Of a DNA stretch of 64,000 nt, positions 7,880-16,041 are shown one piece after another. The stretch spans positions 30,791-94,790 of the forward strand of contig NZ_AQUI01000001.1 in assembly GCF_000371785.1 (NCBI RefSeq). Reading direction: 5' to 3'. A program made the translations under genes and the position numbers. Source of the DNA: Actinopolyspora halophila DSM 43834. GTDB taxonomy: Bacteria > Actinomycetota > Actinomycetes > Mycobacteriales > Pseudonocardiaceae. The notes under the pieces were generated by a model, which did not search any database, had not been told where the DNA came from, and saw only the letters and a program-made list of their open reading frames with translations. How positions within the stretch are numbered: position 1 is the stretch's first letter; every line of letters begins with the position of its first letter.

Positions 7880-8671
7880 ATGGCACCCAAACGCTGGGAA
7901 CGGGTCTATGACGCACTACGACGGCAGATCGACGAGAAGTACCTAGCCCCCGGCGACGCGCTGCCCACCGAGCAGCAGCTCGTCGACGCCCATGGGGTGA
8001 GCCGAGGAACCGTACGCACCGCGCTCGCGCGGCTGGCCACCCATGGGCTGATCACCGACGCGCACGGGCCACACGGGCGCACCGTGCGCGAATTCGCGCC
8101 CTTGCTCTGGAACCTGTCCACCTTCGAGGTGGGAGCGCGCCGCGACGACCCCGACGCGGGCATCGACGAATGGGCCGCCGACATGCGGGAACAGGGGCGG
8201 CGACCAGCGGAAACGGTCGAAGTGGAGCCACGGCTGGCCCGCCGCGACATCGCGGAATACCTCAAGCTGGACGGCGACGAGTGGCTCATCCGGCGACGGC
8301 GACACCGGTACGCCGACGACATTCCCGTGTCCCTCGCGGACACGTGGCTGCCCGACGACGTGGCCAAACTGCCCGCTGAGTATCGCGACCAGCGGATTTA
8401 CCCCTTCATGGAGAAACGCTCGATATCCCTGCCGGGTGGGTTGATCCGCGCGGTGGGCATCACCCAAACCCACGTCGAGGATCTGCACTACGCCCGGATG
8501 CCCACCGACGAGGAAGCCGGGCTGCTCGCGATCTCCATCCACGAGCCGGTGTCCGAAGTGGTGCGGATCGGCCACGACCACGCCGGACGCCGATTCCGCG
8601 TGATGATCACCGTATCCCCTGGTCACCGCATGGCGGCCAGGTACGTCCTCAGTGTGAAAGGAGCATCATGA
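7880..8671 (+). CDS. GntR/UTRA family repressor of transfer (KorA/KorSA-like), 263 aa
   Basis: The N-terminal 70 residues are a GntR winged helix (LPTEQQLVDAHGVSRGTVRT). The rest is a UTRA ligand domain with the typical pattern of an N-terminal strand, DIAEYL, RRRRHRYADDIPVSLADTWL and a C-terminal RFRVMITV strand. The ATG at 7880 follows GGGAGG closely. The gene is divergent from the transfer operon across three matching operators. In pSAM2, KorSA, a GntR protein, represses transfer functions, and the same role is inferred here, with autoregulation. The ligand is unknown. Confidence 0.85.
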   Translation: MAPKRWERVYDALRRQIDEKYLAPGDALPTEQQLVDAHGVSRGTVRTALARLATHGLITDAHGPHGRTVREFAPLLWNLSTFEVGARRDDPDAGIDEWAADMREQGRRPAETVEVEPRLARRDIAEYLKLDGDEWLIRRRRHRYADDIPVSLADTWLPDDVAKLPAEYRDQRIYPFMEKRSISLPGGLIRAVGITQTHVEDLHYARMPTDEEAGLLAISIHEPVSEVVRIGHDHAGRRFRVMITVSPGHRMAARYVLSVKGAS

Positions 8672-9435
8672 TGAGCACGTTCATCGTCCGAGAGGCCACA
8701 GACTGCGACCTTCCCGCCCTGTTCAACCTGCGTGCCGATGCGGAACAGCGGCTGCGCGCCAAGGGACTCGACCAGTGGTACAACACCGCCGAAGGACGGC
8801 GCGTGGTGCGCAAGTGGGTGGACCGCGGCGAGATGCGCCTCGTCACCGATGAGGCCGGACACCCGGTCGCGTGCTTTGCTCTGTCCGGGGCCGACCCGGA
8901 CTTCTGGACCGAGGAAGAGTCGGCCGAGCCCGCGCTGTACCTGTACAAGCTGATCGTGCACGGAACCCGCCGCGACCAGGGGATCGGCGACGCGATCCTG
9001 AACTACGCTACCCAGCAGGCCGACAAAGCCGGGGCCGAGTGGCTGCGGGTGGACTGCTGGCAAACCAACAGCCAGCTGCACCAGTACTTCCTCGGCCGCG
9101 GGTTCCGCGTCGTCGATGTGCGCTCCGCTCCCGGCCGGAACTCCGGGTGGCTGGCCCAGCGGCCGGTCTCCTTCCCTGGCCGTGGGGTGGATGTGCACCT
9201 GATCGAGACCGAGCCCGACCTGTCCCCGGACGGAGATCGGTGGGACGACCAGGAATCGGTGATCTGGCAGCGCGCCGCGCTCGAGGTGGCCACCATGCGC
9301 GCCGAGCTGCACGGGCAGGAGATCGGAGCCGCCGCCGCGCTGGAGCAGGCGGCCCGCCGGCTGGAGCGGATCGGTGAGGAGCAACGCCAGCGGAACGGGA
9401 TGACACACCGAGCGTTCACCGGCCAAAACATCTAG
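8668..9435 (+). CDS. GNAT family N-acetyltransferase, 255 aa
   Basis: The start overlaps the gntR stop (ATGA), so the two genes are translationally coupled. The first 165 residues fit a GNAT fold: FIVREATDCDLPALFNLRA, an acetyl-CoA-loop-like stretch TRRDQGIGDAILNYA, and the strand-helix LRVDCWQTNSQLHQYFLGRGF near the end of the domain. A helical 80-residue extension follows. The substrate is unknown. Such GntR-GNAT pairs are frequent beside actinomycete transfer loci. Confidence 0.8.
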   Translation: MMSTFIVREATDCDLPALFNLRADAEQRLRAKGLDQWYNTAEGRRVVRKWVDRGEMRLVTDEAGHPVACFALSGADPDFWTEEESAEPALYLYKLIVHGTRRDQGIGDAILNYATQQADKAGAEWLRVDCWQTNSQLHQYFLGRGFRVVDVRSAPGRNSGWLAQRPVSFPGRGVDVHLIETEPDLSPDGDRWDDQESVIWQRAALEVATMRAELHGQEIGAAAALEQAARRLERIGEEQRQRNGMTHRAFTGQNI

Positions 9436-9446
9436 CGACCAGCAAA

Positions 9447-9488
9447 AACCCCGCGAGATGACCGGACTAGACAGACCTCGCGGGGGTT
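9447..9488. terminator. Hairpin terminator after the GNAT gene
   Basis: AACCCCGCGAG pairs with CTCGCGGGGGTT (one extra G). An A5 run on the 5' side gives a T-tract on the minus strand; on the plus strand only a short TT follows. Confidence 0.65.
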
Positions 9489-9520
9489 CGTCCACTTCGT
9501 CGCATGACGAGGAGGTTCGA

Positions 9521-9790
9521 GTGTCTCGCACTCAGAAGTGCCGCTGCACCGGGGGGTGTGGCTCCCGCCGGTGCGTCGGCTGGCTCACCTGGGGCCGGGA
9601 ATGCGGGGTGCGACCGGGCACCCCACACCCGGTCACCGGGCAACGGGGCCGGTTCACCGGGGACCGGTGCTCGTTCTGCCGTGAGGCGTATATCGCGTGG
9701 CAGCGCGACCAGCAACGTCAGCAGCACCGGCTCGCCGCGCCCGGTTCCCAGCATCGCTCACTGTTCGAGGGGGTCACCCTCGCCAGGTAA
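9521..9790 (+). CDS. Small Cys-rich protein, 89 aa
   Basis: GTG at 9521 is preceded by GAGGAGG. The sequence carries CRCTGGCGSRRC, then a Cys in GRECG and CSFC, compatible with one or two zinc sites, and ends in a Gln/Arg-rich helix. I do not recognise the family. It stands alone between the GNAT gene and the convergent partition genes. Confidence 0.65.
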   Translation: MSRTQKCRCTGGCGSRRCVGWLTWGRECGVRPGTPHPVTGQRGRFTGDRCSFCREAYIAWQRDQQRQQHRLAAPGSQHRSLFEGVTLAR

Positions 9791-9815
9791 CCGCTGTATA
9801 GACAGGAGTGTGCTC

Positions 9816-9853
9816 CATCGCCCCATCGGCATGTTTCTGTTGGTGGGGCGATG
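9816..9853. terminator. Inverted repeat between convergent genes
   Basis: CATCGCCCCA and TGGGGCGATG form a 10-bp perfect stem with an 18-nt loop. There is no T-tract, so termination is only a suggestion from the position between convergent genes. Confidence 0.4.
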
Positions 9854-9879
9854 TTGCGTTCTGGCTCTACCAGGGCAGA

Positions 9880-10311
9880 TCATAGTTTTCCCTCTCGTGT
9901 GAGCCGGTCGTACTCCTCCTGGGTGGTGGGCACGTCGATGCCCTCTCGGTCGCACAGGTCGAGGATCGCGGTGGTGAGTATGTCCTGCACGTCGCATTCC
10001 CACCGGGCGGCCAGCATCCGCACGATCCTCCGTAGCACCACCGGGATGTTCGCGTTGAACGAGACTTTCTCGAAGGGGCCGAGCTTCTTCGACCCGCGTT
10101 TGCGGCGCGAGGTGGACGGGAAGTTCCGCAGTGCGGTACGTCGCTGCCGTCGGTCTGCTGTTCCCGGCTGTTCTTGTTCTCGCTGGTCGCTGCCGGTGCG
10201 GTCGGACTGCTCGGACTGCTCGCTCGGCTGTTCCGATGACACAGGAGCCGGAGGTGGCGGTGTGTCTTCCCATGACCCGACAGCCAACGGAGAAGCCTTT
10301 CGATCGGTCAT
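9880..10311 (-). CDS. parB: Ribbon-helix-helix partition partner of ParA, 143 aa
   Basis: The first 75 residues are a disordered Gln/Ser/Arg-rich arm. The C-terminal part (EKVSFNANIPVVLRRIVRML followed by a second helix DVQDILTTAILDLCDREGI) fits a beta strand plus two helices, the ribbon-helix-helix fold of small centromere-binding proteins. The ATG overlaps the parA stop (TGA/ATG), which indicates a parAB operon. The role in plasmid segregation is inferred from context and fold. Confidence 0.65.
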   Translation of the reverse strand: MTDRKASPLAVGSWEDTPPPPAPVSSEQPSEQSEQSDRTGSDQREQEQPGTADRRQRRTALRNFPSTSRRKRGSKKLGPFEKVSFNANIPVVLRRIVRMLAARWECDVQDILTTAILDLCDREGIDVPTTQEEYDRLTREGKL

Positions 10312-11174
10312 GCCGCTACCTCCCGAGTCGTCCGGCGAGCGATGAGTCGCTGAGCCATCCAGCCGTACACGTCCTGCGCCAGCACCCGCAGGCGCGGCTT
10401 GCGGGACTGATCAAGCCCGAGACCAGCGTTGATGCATTCCATGATGGACACCCACTGGGGCACAACCTTCGACGTGTCCTCCGGGGTGGCCCACACCTCC
10501 GCATCGGGGAAGTGCTGGCCGATGTCGGCCAGCTTCTCCACCTCGTCGTTGGTGTTGCGCCACATGGAGATCAACACCCCGGCCCAGCCGAGAGCTGGGT
10601 TCGAGTACCGCTGCGCAGTGTGCACCATCCCCCGCAGCCGGGCGAGTCCCTGCGACGACCATCGGTCGGCTGTCATCACGACCAGCACGTCGTGGGCCGC
10701 GACCAGCGCATTTTCCAACAACAGCCCCAACGCAGGGGCGTTGTCGACGAGTACCAGGTCGTAGTCCGCCAGCACCGGTTCGAGCGCTTCGCGGAGCCGG
10801 TGCTCCCGGCCACCTCCGGTGGTTTGCAAGAGGTTCTCGACGCGGGTGAGTGCTGCCGAGTTGGTGACCGGGGCGAGATCCACTCCGTTCCAGATGGTCG
10901 GCACGATCACGTCTCGCATAGTGATCGGCTCCGCGCCGGGTGGGAGCGCGGATTCGGGCAGCATCGTGTCCGCGACGGACACGGAACTGGTGGGCAGGTC
11001 CTCCTCTGCGAGCGCGTCGGTGGCGTTGCCCTGCGGGTCCAGGTCGCAGACGAGCACGCGGCGTCCGGCGACCGCTAGGGCGCGGGCCAGGTTCACCGTA
11101 GACGTGGTTTTGCCCACGCCACCTTTCTGCATGGCAGTGGTGACGACATGGGCCATATCTCGTGGTGTTGACAT
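10308..11174 (-). CDS. parA: ParA-type partition ATPase, 288 aa
   Basis: The deviant Walker A KGGVGKTTSTVNLA lies near residue 17, Walker A' is VLVCDLDPQGNAT, and the Walker B-like strand is YDLVLVDNAPALG. The ATG at 11174 has GAGGAA upstream; longer starts in frame lack a ribosome site. There is no N-terminal DNA-binding extension, so it is the small (type Ib-like) ParA, which normally works with a ribbon-helix-helix partner such as the one encoded directly downstream. Confidence 0.9.
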   Translation of the reverse strand: MSTPRDMAHVVTTAMQKGGVGKTTSTVNLARALAVAGRRVLVCDLDPQGNATDALAEEDLPTSSVSVADTMLPESALPPGAEPITMRDVIVPTIWNGVDLAPVTNSAALTRVENLLQTTGGGREHRLREALEPVLADYDLVLVDNAPALGLLLENALVAAHDVLVVMTADRWSSQGLARLRGMVHTAQRYSNPALGWAGVLISMWRNTNDEVEKLADIGQHFPDAEVWATPEDTSKVVPQWVSIMECINAGLGLDQSRKPRLRVLAQDVYGWMAQRLIARRTTREVAA

Positions 11175-11197
11175 GGTGTCGTGTTCCTCTCGTGGTG

Positions 11198-11345
11198 GAC
11201 ACACATGCGGATGTGTGTCTATCAGGGTACGGCCATCGATGTATGTGACGAGAGGGCGACATGCTGTGAAGTGCATGTGTTGATAGCCCGATCACGTAAA
11301 AGCTTCATATAAATGTATATACCTATATTGTTATGTTGCGATCTG
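11198..11345. promoter_or_regulatory. Candidate centromere/operator region upstream of parA
   Basis: GACACACAT-GCGG-ATGTGTGTC (11198-11219) is a perfect 9-bp-arm palindrome. ACATGC and GCATGT form a second one at 11259-11278, and related ATGTATGTG words lie between. An AT-rich block (about 11297-11345) stands out against the GC-rich background. The spot between parA and ssb suits parS and the par promoter. Confidence 0.55.
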
Positions 11346-11467
11346 GCTATTGCAGGTCAAATGGGAAAAATATTAGAACATGCTGCTATTCAGCTGTTGA
11401 GGATGAGCCTGTCAGGGCGGTCGTGTTGAGTACGAGTCACGACGACGATGAGTGAGGAGAAGACGAG

Positions 11468-11905
11468 ATGGCTATGGGCGAGACCGTGACCACGGTGGTC
11501 GGCAATTTGACGGCGGATCCGGAACTGCGGTTCACCGCGTCTGGTGCGGCGGTGGCGAACTTCACCGTCGCGTCGACGCCGCGCTACTACGACCGCCAGT
11601 CCGGCGAGTGGACCGACGGTGAGGCGTTGTTTCTGCGCTGCAACATTTGGCGCCAGGCCGCTGAGAACGTCGCCGAGACCCTGGCTAAGGGGATGCGTGT
11701 GGTGGTGCAGGGGCGGCTGCGGCAGCGGTCGTTCGAGACGAAGGAGGGCGGCAAGCGCACCGTGGTTGAGATGGAGGTCGACGAGGTCGGGCCGAGCCTG
11801 CGGTATGCCACCGCCGACGGCGTGACCAAGAACGCCCCCGCTGCCCAGCCCGGGGACAGCAGGGCCCCGGCGGGGGCTTCGTCGGGTGATCAGCCGCCGT
11901 TTTAA
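11468..11905 (+). CDS. ssb: Single-stranded DNA-binding protein, 145 aa
   Basis: The OB-fold core is clear: [53 protein letters not shown] and the basic-acidic strand that follows. A short Pro/Ala linker ends in the acidic-aromatic tip DQPPF, the protein-docking tail. It is shorter than chromosomal SSB (about 170 aa). GAGGAG precedes the ATG. It heads the plus-strand block pointing toward the oriT candidate, a usual place for a conjugative SSB. Confidence 0.93.
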   Translation: MAMGETVTTVVGNLTADPELRFTASGAAVANFTVASTPRYYDRQSGEWTDGEALFLRCNIWRQAAENVAETLAKGMRVVVQGRLRQRSFETKEGGKRTVVEMEVDEVGPSLRYATADGVTKNAPAAQPGDSRAPAGASSGDQPPF

Positions 11906-11983
11906 CCCGGAGTGGGTAGCTGCGCCCCGTCCCGTCCAGGGGCGGGGCGCTTGTGCTGTGCAGTGCAGAGAGGGGAGCTAGCT

Positions 11984-12232
11984 ATGGAGATCGGTGACCG
12001 GCCGATGCCAGCCGCGCATGATCGGGTGGTGTCGATGGTGGAGTGCGGCGATGTCCTGGTGTACGAGGACGGAGAGCGCCACCGCGTGGTCGACGTTGCC
12101 CGGGATGCCGCCGGGAACGTGTGCCTGCATTACGAGCCAGATGATCCGGACCGTGACAGCCGGTGTCCCGACGACGAGGAGTCGGTCGGGGTGTTCGACG
12201 AGTCGGCCCTGGTGTGGGTGCAGACCCGGTGA
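11984..12232 (+). CDS. Hypothetical acidic protein, 82 aa
   Basis: The ATG at 11984 has AGGGGAG upstream. The sequence (MEIGDRPMPAAHDRVVSMVE...) looks like a small beta-rich domain with an acidic C-terminus (DDEESVGVFDES). A GC-rich hairpin (GCGCCCCG/CGGGGCGC) separates it from ssb. No family is recognised. Confidence 0.65.
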   Translation: MEIGDRPMPAAHDRVVSMVECGDVLVYEDGERHRVVDVARDAAGNVCLHYEPDDPDRDSRCPDDEESVGVFDESALVWVQTR

Positions 12233-12313
12233 CCAGCAATACACACCTAGGTAGATGCGGCGTTCGACTTCGGGTCGGGCGCCGCTTCGTTTGTCTGCAG
12301 GGGAAAGGACGCG

Positions 12314-12781
12314 ATGATGCTTGTGAGTGCCGGTGACCGTGGCAGCTATGTCTACGACAGCGACACGCTGATCGGGGTGATCACCCCGCAGTACTGGTAC
12401 CCGTACTGGTTGGCCCCGGCGGTGGTGACCCCGGCTGGGGAGGAGTTCCCGCTGCCGTTTGCCAGCGGCCGTGACGAGGCGGTGGCCGCGGTGACCCGCG
12501 CGGCGGCCGAGTACACCTACCGGCCGCATCCGGTCACGGTGGCCGTGCGGTTGGCCGGCCGCGACCGCCGGGCCCGCTTCGGTGGGTGGTGCCCCACCTG
12601 CCACGAGGGCGGGCTGCCGCCGTTGCCGTGCTACGACAGCGAGGGTGAGGCGTTGCGCTCGGCCACGGTTGATCACCACCGGGTGATTGGCCAGCCCGCC
12701 GAGCGGGTCGAGTACCCGCAGCCGTTGCCGCGGCCGGGCCCACCGACGGCCAGCCCGTATTACCACCTGTCCCGTCCCTGA
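12314..12781 (+). CDS. Hypothetical protein, 155 aa
   Basis: Start ATG-ATG at 12314 after GGAAAGGA. It is Trp/Tyr-rich near residues 25-35 (PQYWYPYWLAPAVV) and has one CPTC pair followed by a Cys and several acidic residues, so a metal site is possible. No family is recognised. It lies between ssb and dnaN and ends in a Pro-rich tail. Confidence 0.65.
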   Translation: MMLVSAGDRGSYVYDSDTLIGVITPQYWYPYWLAPAVVTPAGEEFPLPFASGRDEAVAAVTRAAAEYTYRPHPVTVAVRLAGRDRRARFGGWCPTCHEGGLPPLPCYDSEGEALRSATVDHHRVIGQPAERVEYPQPLPRPGPPTASPYYHLSRP

Positions 12782-12842
12782 CCGGGGACGGACGTCGCCC
12801 GGGCGTGCTTGCTGCTGCCGTGCAGGCCACGCCCGTTGTCGT

Positions 12843-12875
12843 GCCCGGTGCCGCGTGTCGGCGCCGGGCTTTTTT
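12843..12875 (+). terminator. Rho-independent terminator
   Basis: GCCCGGTGCCG and CGGCGCCGGGC form a stem followed by TTTTTT. It closes the gene ending at 12781 and precedes dnaN. Confidence 0.85.
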
Positions 12876-12917
12876 CGTGTCCACAGCTTCCGCAGAACAA
12901 GAACAGGAGCAGAGATC

Positions 12918-14111
12918 ATGACTAGTGCCACCGCACCGTCCACACAGGTCGCCACGAACGTTGAGGTCAGCATGTCCCGGGGCGAGTTGCTCGGGGCGTT
13001 GCGCACCGTGGGTGTGGCCATCGACAAGCGCCACCAGGTGCCGGTGCTGCAGGGGGTGTGCGTCGATGTCGACGACGACGGCGGCATCACCGTCATCGGC
13101 AGCGACTACGAGTCGGCGGTGCTCACCCGCCTCGGCGGCACGGTGGTGGCCGGCCCCGGGCGGATGGTGATCCACCACGCGGTGCTGACCCAGATGGTCA
13201 CCGCCCTGGGCAAAAGCCAGAAGACGAAAGAGGCCGCGGCGATGCCGGTCACGCTGCGCGCGACCAGCTCCACCGCGGAGCTGCTCGCCGAGGGCTACCA
13301 GCTGCCGCTGGCCCCGCTTCCGGCCGAAGATTATCCCGCGGTGACCGGCGAGTTCACCACCTGGGCCGAGATGGATCGGGCGGTGTTCGCCGAGCACGCC
13401 GCCCGGGTGGCCACCGCCGCCGAGAAGGACCAGGGGCTGGCGTTTTTGACGGGGGTGTTGTGCACGGTCACCGGGGGCCAGCTGCGGATGGCGGCCACCG
13501 ACCGGTTCCGGCTGGCCACCAGCGACCTCACCGCCACCACCACCCTGCAGGACGAGCAGCCCCGGGCCGGGATCCTGCCGACCGCGGTGATCGACACCGT
13601 GGCCAAACACCTCTCCGGGCAACGCCTGCGCCTGGGGGGCACCGAGACCGGCCTGCTCACCCTGTCGACCGAGACGACCACGGTGGTGGCGCGCCCGCCC
13701 GCCGAGGCGTGCGAGTTCCCTCCGTGGGAAAAGCTGCTGCCGACCGGCAGCAGCACGCTGCGGCTGGACCGGGCCAGCCTGCTCGCCGCGGCGAGCAGGG
13801 GCAAAGCGCTCCTGTCGGCCACCGACGGCCACACGGTGATCCTGCGCATCAGCGACGAGCAGGTCGCGCTGGTGCCGGGGCTCGGCCAGAACCCCGAGGA
13901 GGTCGCCGCGCCGAGCCAGCCGGTGCTGGAAGGCTCCGATGTCGGCTGGATCGGCGAGATCCACCTGCACGCGGCCCGGCTCGTGACAACGCTGCACACC
14001 CTGCGCAGCGAGGTGATCGACATGATGGTCACCACCGACAACCGCCCGGTGATGCTGCGTGACGACGACGGGTTCCGCCACCTGCTCATGCCGATACGCA
14101 AGCAAACCTGA
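12918..14111 (+). CDS. dnaN: DnaN-like sliding clamp (DNA polymerase III beta), 397 aa
   Basis: Length and the three-domain layout match beta clamps. An N-terminal ALRTVGVAIDKRHQVPVLQG motif, the central signature ATDRFRLATSDL near residue 195, and the C-terminal FRHLLMPIRKQT, equivalent to the conserved HLLMPVR end, are all present. The ATG at 12918 has CAGGAG upstream. Clamps are normally chromosomal and single-copy; a second copy beside ssb suggests that the element supports its own replication or lagging-strand synthesis on entry. Divergence from host DnaN is expected but not measurable here. Confidence 0.88.
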   Translation: MTSATAPSTQVATNVEVSMSRGELLGALRTVGVAIDKRHQVPVLQGVCVDVDDDGGITVIGSDYESAVLTRLGGTVVAGPGRMVIHHAVLTQMVTALGKSQKTKEAAAMPVTLRATSSTAELLAEGYQLPLAPLPAEDYPAVTGEFTTWAEMDRAVFAEHAARVATAAEKDQGLAFLTGVLCTVTGGQLRMAATDRFRLATSDLTATTTLQDEQPRAGILPTAVIDTVAKHLSGQRLRLGGTETGLLTLSTETTTVVARPPAEACEFPPWEKLLPTGSSTLRLDRASLLAAASRGKALLSATDGHTVILRISDEQVALVPGLGQNPEEVAAPSQPVLEGSDVGWIGEIHLHAARLVTTLHTLRSEVIDMMVTTDNRPVMLRDDDGFRHLLMPIRKQT

Positions 14112-14119
14112 CCCTCTTG

Positions 14120-14157
14120 CCGCGGGGCGGCATCGACGTCTCGGTGCCGCCCCGCGG
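14120..14157. terminator. GC-rich hairpin after dnaN
   Basis: CCGCGGGGCGGCA and TGCCGCCCCGCGG form a 13-bp perfect stem with a 12-nt loop. No clear T-tract follows. Confidence 0.55.
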
Positions 14158-14204
14158 GGCATACCCACGCACGGTGGGCAACTGTGGAAAGGAGTGAGTG
14201 GCCC

Positions 14205-14513
14205 GTGACCACCAGACAGGATGGACCAGCAGCGCACAGCCCCGAGCGGTCGGTGACCACGGCGGCCGAGTCCGCGCGGGTGGAGGTCGTGGTGGATCGC
14301 GACCCCGACCGTGCCGTCGAGGTGCACGTGTTCCTCGACGAAGTCCCGGTCGTGGCGGAGCTGACCGAGGTGGACCCCGGGCGGGGGTGGGCACGCAGCC
14401 AGTGGCGCGAGCTGGCCCGTGACCACGCCGGCCGGGCCAGCCCGGCCGCGGCCGCACAGATCCTCGAAGCCTTCGAGAAAGGCGAGGCCAGCGTGTTCAT
14501 CACCGACGACTGA
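14205..14513 (+). CDS. Hypothetical protein, 102 aa, domain duplicated in the next gene
   Basis: GTG at 14205 follows AGGAG. Almost the whole protein is a domain (VEVVVDRDPDRAVEVHVFLD ... SVFITDD) that recurs as the C-terminal third of the neighbour at 14608-15354, with about 70 percent identical residues by eye. The repeated part has ARSQWRELARDHAGRASPAA and the ending SVFITDD. No known family is recognised. Confidence 0.7.
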   Translation: MTTRQDGPAAHSPERSVTTAAESARVEVVVDRDPDRAVEVHVFLDEVPVVAELTEVDPGRGWARSQWRELARDHAGRASPAAAAQILEAFEKGEASVFITDD

Positions 14514-14548
14514 CCCGAGCGAGTGCTTCACAGCACCGCCCGGCCCTC

Positions 14549-14592
14549 TGCACCGCCCGCCCCTCTGCCCAGCAGGGGACCGGGCTTTTTCG
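14549..14592 (+). terminator. Terminator-like hairpin
   Basis: GCCCG and GGGC arms around a CCCCTCTGCCCAGCAGGGG inner stem are followed by TTTTT. Confidence 0.7.
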
Positions 14593-14607
14593 TGTGAAAG
14601 GAGTTGT

Positions 14608-15354
14608 ATGTCCATGACCGGCAATCACCACGAGGTGACGGTGACCCCGGATCCGGCAGAACCGCTGGCCCGGCATCGCCAGCGGATCGAGCAGCGCCTG
14701 CAGGAGATGGCTCAGCAGTACTACCGCATGAGCCTGGTCGAGATCACGCGTCTGCTCACCGCGGCAGTGCCGCAGGCGGCCACGCTCGACGTGGGCTGGA
14801 ACATGTTCCTCCCCGGCGCGGTGTGGATGCAGGCCATCCACGACGCCGACGGCGGGCTGCTGTGGAGTAATGACTGGGAGCCGGACCCGCTCGAGCAGGT
14901 CCGCTACGCCTGCGGCGCCCGCTGGTACCAGGTCGAGGCGGCGATCGTCGGCATCGTCGACGAGCTCGTCCAGCACGAGCTGCTGGCCCCCGTGGAGAAA
15001 AGCTCGGACTGGACGCCCCTACCCAGCGAGGGGCCGATAGCGATGTATCGGATCGCGCTGCCCGCACCGGACACGGTCGCCCAGTACCGCCACACCGACC
15101 CACACGAGCAGGACCCGCGCCTCGAAGTCGTCGTCGATCGCGACCCGAATCTGGCCAACGACGTGGCCGTGTTCCTCGACGGAGCCCCGGTCGCGGCGAC
15201 AGTGACCGATGTGGACCCCGAACGGGTGCGGGCACGCAGCCAGTGGCGCGAGCTGGCCCGCGAGCACGCCGGCCGGGCCAGCCCGGCCGCGGCCGCACGG
15301 ATCCACGAAGCCTTCCGGGAGGGCGAGTCCAGCGTGTTCATCACCGACGACTAA
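14608..15354 (+). CDS. Hypothetical two-domain protein, 248 aa
   Basis: ATG at 14608 follows AAAGGAG. Residues 1-165 form a helical N-terminal domain (QRIEQRLQEMAQQYYRMSLV, then Trp-rich strands). Residues 172-248 duplicate the protein encoded at 14205-14513. The fused arrangement suggests that the short gene arose from, or gave rise to, this domain. The function is unknown; it is in the plus-strand block with ssb and dnaN. Confidence 0.7.
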   Translation: MSMTGNHHEVTVTPDPAEPLARHRQRIEQRLQEMAQQYYRMSLVEITRLLTAAVPQAATLDVGWNMFLPGAVWMQAIHDADGGLLWSNDWEPDPLEQVRYACGARWYQVEAAIVGIVDELVQHELLAPVEKSSDWTPLPSEGPIAMYRIALPAPDTVAQYRHTDPHEQDPRLEVVVDRDPNLANDVAVFLDGAPVAATVTDVDPERVRARSQWRELAREHAGRASPAAAARIHEAFREGESSVFITDD

Positions 15355-15477
15355 CCCGAGCACGCGCTTCACAGCACCGCCCGGCCCCCTTACCCAGCAG
15401 GGGGGGGCGGGCTTTTCGTGTGTCCGACCCACGCACACCCGACATCACCCCGGGTGTGCGCGACGAAGGAGGTTGTC

Positions 15478-15864
15478 ATGTCCGAGACCAGCATCACCAC
15501 CCCCGCGGTGATGACCTACATCCAGGGCGCCGGTGCCGACGAGCTCGACACCCTCGTCGAGGCGATCGTAAAGCGCCGCGAACTGCTGCGGGACCAGGCC
15601 GCGGCCGCGCTCCAGCCGGGCATGCAGGTGCAGCTGGGTGACCTCAAGCCGAAGTACCTGAACGGCCTTGTCGGCACCGTGGCCCGGTTCGAAACCTCCG
15701 GGCGCCGCCGCATCGCGGTCGTGGACCTGGACCAGCAGTCCACGAGCACCTTGGGGAAGGCCTCGCCCAAGTACGAGTTCCTGGCTACGCAGAACCGCAC
15801 GAGCCACGAGCTCGAGGTGCCGGCGAGCTGCTGCACCCCTATGAACTCCGAACACCGGGGCTGA
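15478..15864 (+). CDS. Hypothetical protein, 128 aa
   Basis: ATG at 15478 has AGGAGG upstream. A helical N-terminal half (LDTLVEAIVKRRELLRDQAA) is followed by a small beta domain (MQVQLGDLKPKYLNGLVGTV ... RRRIAVVDLDQ) that resembles SH3- or KOW-like barrels. No family is assigned. Confidence 0.7.
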   Translation: MSETSITTPAVMTYIQGAGADELDTLVEAIVKRRELLRDQAAAALQPGMQVQLGDLKPKYLNGLVGTVARFETSGRRRIAVVDLDQQSTSTLGKASPKYEFLATQNRTSHELEVPASCCTPMNSEHRG

Positions 15865-15875
15865 CCCGGTGTTAT

Positions 15876-15922
15876 CCGGCCCGGCCGTGCCCGGTGGTGA
15901 TCACCGGGCACGGCCGGGCCGG
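15876..15922. terminator. 21-bp perfect hairpin
   Basis: CCGGCCCGGCCGTGCCCGGTG and its exact inverse enclose the 5-nt loop GTGAT. No T-tract is present. It lies in the gap between 15864 and 16042, where nothing else is seen. Confidence 0.55.
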
Positions 15923-16041
15923 AGTGTGTTGCCCCCCATTTCGAGCTGGTCGTACTCGGCCGCGTGGTGACGGACCCGTGCCGTCGCCACGAGGGCGGGA
16001 ACCGACCAGCCTGATCATTTCCGAGTGAAAGAGGATGTCTC

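Noticed and set aside
12534..14624. Minus-strand frame of 696 codons opposite dnaN
   Set aside because: DnaN is certain on the plus strand. The antisense frame is Gly/His/Arg-rich and has no motif.
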